Source of the DNA: Pseudomonas monsensis
GTDB lineage: Bacteria > Pseudomonadota > Gammaproteobacteria > Pseudomonadales > Pseudomonadaceae
Reading direction: 5' to 3'
NCBI RefSeq assembly: GCF_014268495.2
Contig: NZ_CP077087.1
Location: 1,429,501 to 1,493,500, forward strand
DNA length: 64,000 bases
The notes under the pieces are model-generated. The model made no database searches and was not told where the DNA came from. It was given only the letters and a program-made list of their open reading frames with translations. The translations under genes and the position numbers were made by a program. This document shows positions 60,363-64,000 of the stretch, piece by piece (positions within the stretch are counted from its first letter, which is position 1; every line of letters begins with the position of its first letter).

Positions 60363-60880
60363 TGAGCGAAATCACCGCCAAACGCGGCGCTGCGCCGGTG
60401 GCGAAACGGGCGTTGTTCCTGCTGTTTCGGATCGGCAACGAACGCTACGCCTTGCGCGCCACCGAGGTGGCGGAAGTGCTGCCGCTCCTGCCGTTGAAGC
60501 CGATTGCCCAGGCGCCGAACTGGGTTGCCGGGGTGTTTGCCTATCGGGGTGCAGTGGTGCCGGCGATCGACCTCAGTGCACTGACCTTCGGCCATCCCGC
60601 CGAGGCGCGCACCAGTACGCGGCTGGTGCTGGTGCATTACCGCCCGGATGCACTGCAACCGCCGCGCTGGCTGGGGCTGATCCTTGAGCAGGCGACCGAC
60701 ACGCTGCGCTGCAACCCTGAAGATTTTCAGCCGTATGGCCTGGACAATCGTCAGGCGCCGTACCTCGGCCCGGTGCGCGAAGATGCCCAGGGGCTGGTGC
60801 AGTGGGTGCGGGTCAACGACTTGCTGGATGACGCGGTGCGTAGCCTGCTGTTTCCGGCGCCGCTTGAGGCGCAGTCATGA
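60362..60880 (+). CDS. wspB: CheW-type coupling protein WspB
   Basis: A 172-residue CheW-domain protein (FLLFRIGNERYALRATEVAEVLPLLPLKPI; WVAGVFAYRGAVVPAIDLS) that couples WspA to the kinase WspE. Start overlaps the wspA stop by one base and its end overlaps wspC (ATGA). Confidence 0.92.
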   Translation: MSEITAKRGAAPVAKRALFLLFRIGNERYALRATEVAEVLPLLPLKPIAQAPNWVAGVFAYRGAVVPAIDLSALTFGHPAEARTSTRLVLVHYRPDALQPPRWLGLILEQATDTLRCNPEDFQPYGLDNRQAPYLGPVREDAQGLVQWVRVNDLLDDAVRSLLFPAPLEAQS

Positions 60881-62148
60881 GCAGCGACCAGCGGTTTTTC
60901 GATTTCCTCAAGGAACGCATCGGTCTGGATGTCACCTCGGTCGGGCCGGCGATCATCGAGCGCGCGGTGCGCCAGCGCACCACGCTCTCGCAAGCGGCGC
61001 ACAGCGATGAATACTGGCAACTGCTGCAAGGTTCGCGTGACGAACAGCAGGCATTGATCGAGGCGGTGATCGTCCCCGAAACCTGGTTTTTCCGTTATCC
61101 GGAATCCTTCGCCACACTCGGCAAGCTGGCGCGCAAGCGTCTGGACGAATTGAACAACATGCGCGCGCTGCGCATCCTCAGCCTGCCGTGCTCGACCGGC
61201 GAGGAGCCCTATTCGATTGCCATGGCCTTGCTCGATGCCGGCCTCAAACCCCATCAGTTCAAGGTCGACGGCATGGATGTCAGCCCGCTGTCGGTGGACA
61301 AGGCGCGGCGCGCGCTGTACGGCAAGAACTCGTTTCGTGGTCAGGATCTGGACTTTCGCGAGCGTCATTTCACGGCCGAGCAGGACGGCCATCGGGTCAG
61401 CGATGCCGTGCGCGAACAGGTGCGCCTGCAGGCGGGCAATGTGCTGGATCCGACACTGCTGGCCAGCGAGCCGCCGTTCGACTTTGTGTTCTGCCGCAAC
61501 CTGCTGATCTATTTCGATCAGCCGACCCAGCAGCAGGTTTTCGCCGTACTCAAGCGTCTGACTCACGTCGATGGCGTGCTGTTCATCGGTCCGGCCGAAG
61601 GCAGTCTGCTCGGGCGCCTGGGCATGCGCTCGATCGGCATTCCGCAGTCGTTTGCCTTCAGTCGACACAATGATCCGGCACCGGAACTGCTGTCATTACC
61701 GACCCCGACGCCATTACCCGTGCGTCAACCTTTGCGCAGTCCGCCACCACCGCCAGTGCGCCCGCGTCCGTTTGCCAGCGTTGCACCGTTGCCGGTCAGC
61801 AGCAAAAGCGCCAACCCGGACGCGGCGACCTTGCTCGCCAACATCGCTGCGCTGGCCAACGAAGGCAAGAGTGCCGAAGCCCGTGCGGCATGCGAGCAGT
61901 TCCTGCGCAGTCACGAACCGGTGGCGCAGGTGTTCTATTGGCTCGGCCTGCTCAGCGATGTTTCCGGCTCTGCACTCGAAGCCCAGAGTTATTACCGCAA
62001 GGCCTTGTACCTCGAACCGCAACACCCTGAAGCGTTGATGCACCTGGCCGCGTTACTCCAGGCCCAGGGCGACAGCGCCGGCGCCAGACGATTGCAGGAG
62101 CGCGCCGCGCGCAGCGGCCGCACCGCCGACAGTGAGCGTAAACGATGA
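60877..62148 (+). CDS. wspC: CheR-type methyltransferase WspC with TPR tail
   Basis: A 423-residue SAM-dependent methyltransferase that methylates WspA. CheR N-terminal helices about 5-65, SAM-binding LSLPCSTGEEPYSIAMALLDAG (about 104-125) and FDFVFCRNLLIYFD (about 202-215). A Pro-rich linker (LPTPTPLPVRQPLRSPPPPPV, about 275-295) leads to TPR-like repeats, typical of WspC. Overlaps wspD by 4 bases. Confidence 0.93.
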   Translation: MSSDQRFFDFLKERIGLDVTSVGPAIIERAVRQRTTLSQAAHSDEYWQLLQGSRDEQQALIEAVIVPETWFFRYPESFATLGKLARKRLDELNNMRALRILSLPCSTGEEPYSIAMALLDAGLKPHQFKVDGMDVSPLSVDKARRALYGKNSFRGQDLDFRERHFTAEQDGHRVSDAVREQVRLQAGNVLDPTLLASEPPFDFVFCRNLLIYFDQPTQQQVFAVLKRLTHVDGVLFIGPAEGSLLGRLGMRSIGIPQSFAFSRHNDPAPELLSLPTPTPLPVRQPLRSPPPPPVRPRPFASVAPLPVSSKSANPDAATLLANIAALANEGKSAEARAACEQFLRSHEPVAQVFYWLGLLSDVSGSALEAQSYYRKALYLEPQHPEALMHLAALLQAQGDSAGARRLQERAARSGRTADSERKR

Positions 62149-62828
62149 TCCCGTCCGACACCTTGAACGTCACCCACGAAGACGCCCGGGCCATCGACGA
62201 TTGCTGGAACCGCATCGGTATCCACGGCGACAAGTCCTGCCCGTTGCTGGCCGAACACATTCACTGCCGCAATTGTTCGGTGTATTCCGCCGCCGCCACG
62301 CGCCTGCTCGACCGTTATGCGTTGCAGCAGGACGAACGCGACCCGGTGGCGACCACCGTCGAAGCCGAACTGAAAACCCGTTCGTTGCTGATGTTCCGTA
62401 TCGGCGAAGAATGGTTGGGTCTGGCGACTCGCAGTCTGGTGGAGGTCGCGCCGTTGCAGGCGATTCACTCGTTGCCGCATCAGCGTTCGCGGGCCTTGCT
62501 GGGTGTGGCCAACGTGCGCGGCGCGCTGGTGGCGTGCCTGTCGCTGGTCGAATTGCTCGATCTGGATGGCAACGCCGCACCGGCCAATGGCGCGCGGATC
62601 ATGCCGCGCATGCTGATCATCGCCGCCCACGGCGGGCCCGTTGTGGTGCCGGTGGACGAGGTCGACGGCATTCATGCCATTGATGAGCGGATCCTCGACG
62701 CCGCTTCGCAATCCGCTGCGCAAGCCAATGCCAGATACACACGTGGCGTGCTGCAATTTCGCGGGCGCAGCCTGCGTTGGCTGGATGAAGAACAGCTGCT
62801 GTCCGCCGTGACCCGGAGCCTCACATGA
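62145..62828 (+). CDS. wspD: CheW-type coupling protein WspD
   Basis: A 227-residue protein with an N-terminal extension containing a Cys/His cluster (CWNRIGIHGDKSCPLLAEHIHCRNC, about 15-45) and a CheW domain (about 78-220: LMFRIGEEWLGLATRSLVEVAPL). It is the second adaptor of the Wsp complex. Coupled to wspC and wspE by ATGA overlaps. Confidence 0.92.
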   Translation: MIPSDTLNVTHEDARAIDDCWNRIGIHGDKSCPLLAEHIHCRNCSVYSAAATRLLDRYALQQDERDPVATTVEAELKTRSLLMFRIGEEWLGLATRSLVEVAPLQAIHSLPHQRSRALLGVANVRGALVACLSLVELLDLDGNAAPANGARIMPRMLIIAAHGGPVVVPVDEVDGIHAIDERILDAASQSAAQANARYTRGVLQFRGRSLRWLDEEQLLSAVTRSLT

Positions 62829-64000
62829 CCCCCGAGCAAATGCGCGACGCTTCCTTGCTGGAGCTGTTCAGCCTCGAAGCCGAAGCCCAGACCCAGGTCC
62901 TCAGTGCCGGGCTGCTGGCGCTGGAACGCAACCCGACCCAGGCCGATCAACTCGAATCGTGCATGCGTGCGGCGCACTCGCTGAAAGGGGCGGCGCGGAT
63001 TGTCGGCATCGACAGCGGTGTCAGCGTCGCGCATGTGATGGAAGATTGCCTGGTCAGCGCGCAAGAAGGGCGCTTGCTGCTGCGCCCGGAGCACATCGAC
63101 GCGCTGTTGCAGGGCACCGATCTGTTGATGCGTATTGCCACCCCGGCCAATGCTCCGCAACCCACCGATATCGAAACCTACGTGGCGCTGATGGCGAGCC
63201 TCGCCGACCCCTCGGCTGCACCGGCAACGTTTGCCGCTGCGCCGATGGCCGAGTTGCAACTTGAAGCGCCGCCGGTGCCTGCGCCCGCTCCCGAGGTTCC
63301 GCTCGAGCCCGCTGAACCCGCGCCGCGCAAGAACAAGCGCACCACCGAAGGCGGCGAGCGGGTACTGCGGGTCACCGCCGAGCGCCTGAACAGCCTGCTC
63401 GATCTGTCGAGCAAATCCCTGGTGGAAACCCAGCGCCTCAAACCGCATCTGGCGATCATGCAACGCCTCAAGCGCATGCAGAACAATGGTCTGCGCGCGC
63501 TGGAAAACCTCAACGTGCATTTAAAGGAACACGCGCTGAGTCTTGAAGCGCTGGAAGCCCTGGAAGATGCGCGACGCCTGCTCGCCGAATCCCAGCAACT
63601 GCTGAGCGAGAAAAACGCCGAACTCGACGAGTTCGCCTGGCAAGCCAGTCAGCGTGCGCAGGTGCTCTACGACACCGCGCTGGCCTGCCGCATGCGGCCG
63701 TTTGCCGACGTGCTCACCGGTCAGGTGCGCATGGTCCGCGACCTGGGGCGCAGCCTCGGCAAACAGGTGCGGCTGGAAATCGAGGGCGAGAAAACCCAGG
63801 TCGACCGCGATGTGTTGGAAAAACTCGAAGCGCCGCTGACCCATTTGCTGCGCAACGCCGTCGATCACGGCATCGAAACCCCGGAGCAGCGCCTGCTCAA
63901 GGGCAAACCCGAAGAAGGCCTGATCCGCCTGCGCGCTTCCCATCAGGCCGGTCTGCTGGTGCTGGAATTGAGCGATGACGGCAATGGCGTCGATCTGGAA
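62825..64000 (+). CDS. wspE: Hybrid CheA-type kinase WspE, N-terminal part
   Basis: The frame is open from the ATG at 62825 to the window edge (392 residues). HPt domain with phospho-acceptor His51 in AAHSLKGAARI, an Ala/Pro-rich linker (about 130-170), the dimerisation helices, and the kinase N-box HLLRNAVDHGIE followed by LELSDDGNGVDLE at the edge. WspE would phosphorylate the diguanylate cyclase WspR; the rest of wspE plus wspF and wspR should lie to the right. Confidence 0.93.
   Translation, partial: MTPEQMRDASLLELFSLEAEAQTQVLSAGLLALERNPTQADQLESCMRAAHSLKGAARIVGIDSGVSVAHVMEDCLVSAQEGRLLLRPEHIDALLQGTDLLMRIATPANAPQPTDIETYVALMASLADPSAAPATFAAAPMAELQLEAPPVPAPAPEVPLEPAEPAPRKNKRTTEGGERVLRVTAERLNSLLDLSSKSLVETQRLKPHLAIMQRLKRMQNNGLRALENLNVHLKEHALSLEALEALEDARRLLAESQQLLSEKNAELDEFAWQASQRAQVLYDTALACRMRPFADVLTGQVRMVRDLGRSLGKQVRLEIEGEKTQVDRDVLEKLEAPLTHLLRNAVDHGIETPEQRLLKGKPEEGLIRLRASHQAGLLVLELSDDGNGVDLE

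Noticed and set aside
60751..61668. 305-codon frame antisense to wspB/wspC
   Set aside because: It spans two overlapping operon genes in antisense and has no independent support.

Overview
The window is a 64 kb stretch of a fluorescens-type Pseudomonas chromosome (inferred). Supporting evidence is the GC-rich codon use, the many REP/REPIN pairs of the Pseudomonas type, the nagR-nagA-nagB-nagF-nagE layout with a fused EIIA-HPr-EI protein, the Pseudomonas-restricted families DUF6124 and DUF3509, and a wsp surface-sensing operon. No rRNA, tRNA, CRISPR array or complete prophage was seen.

Layout. 1-4000 is accessory DNA: the 3' part of an IS3-family element, a mosaic of palindromic and about 107-bp tandem repeats, a highly structured leader in front of a DUF6124 gene, and a two-gene cassette with a DUF6036-like nucleotidyltransferase and an unrecognised partner. 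4047-11243 (minus strand) is the N-acetylglucosamine operon, with operator-like repeats in the nagR promoter. 11500-19925 carries an L,D-transpeptidase, two Nudix hydrolases, a gamma-class carbonic anhydrase, DUF1289, a VUT transporter, purT, an MFS symporter, a CNNM/CorC protein and a CcsA-like membrane protein. 20136-31110 is core genome: ffh, rpsP-rimM-trmD-rplS, a thioesterase, a CPA1 antiporter, xerD-dsbC-hom-thrC. 31231-33740 holds a BvgS-like sensor that has lost its kinase core, a stand-alone receiver with a degenerate switch region, DUF3509 and a possible small RNA. 33752-41517 has a periplasmic binding-like protein, a CoA-transferase, yaeQ, recJ, an OYE-family flavoprotein and opgD. 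41900-44852 is a second accessory patch: a tiny conserved-looking protein, a lone BRO-N protein, and a RloA/RloB-type ATPase plus TOPRIM-like pair that looks like a defence module. 44897-55064 is a polyamine/GABA-type catabolic cluster resembling E. coli ydcSTUV-patD but with two aldehyde dehydrogenase paralogues, an APC permease and a LysR regulator. 55284-58461 has a DUF533 protein and two tandem acyltransferase-3 genes. 58740 to the right edge is wspABCD and the start of wspE.

How the genes work together. The nag operon couples uptake and phosphorylation of GlcNAc (NagE, NagF) to deacetylation (NagA) and deamination (NagB-II) under NagR. The ydc-like ABC transporter plus two aldehyde dehydrogenases would import a diamine or polyamine and oxidise the derived aminoaldehyde. 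WspA-E form the receptor, coupling, methylation and kinase part of the pathway that normally drives the diguanylate cyclase WspR. The best candidates for something undescribed are the nucleotidyltransferase cassette, which shares part of a structured leader with the DUF6124 gene, and the BRO-N/RloAB locus.
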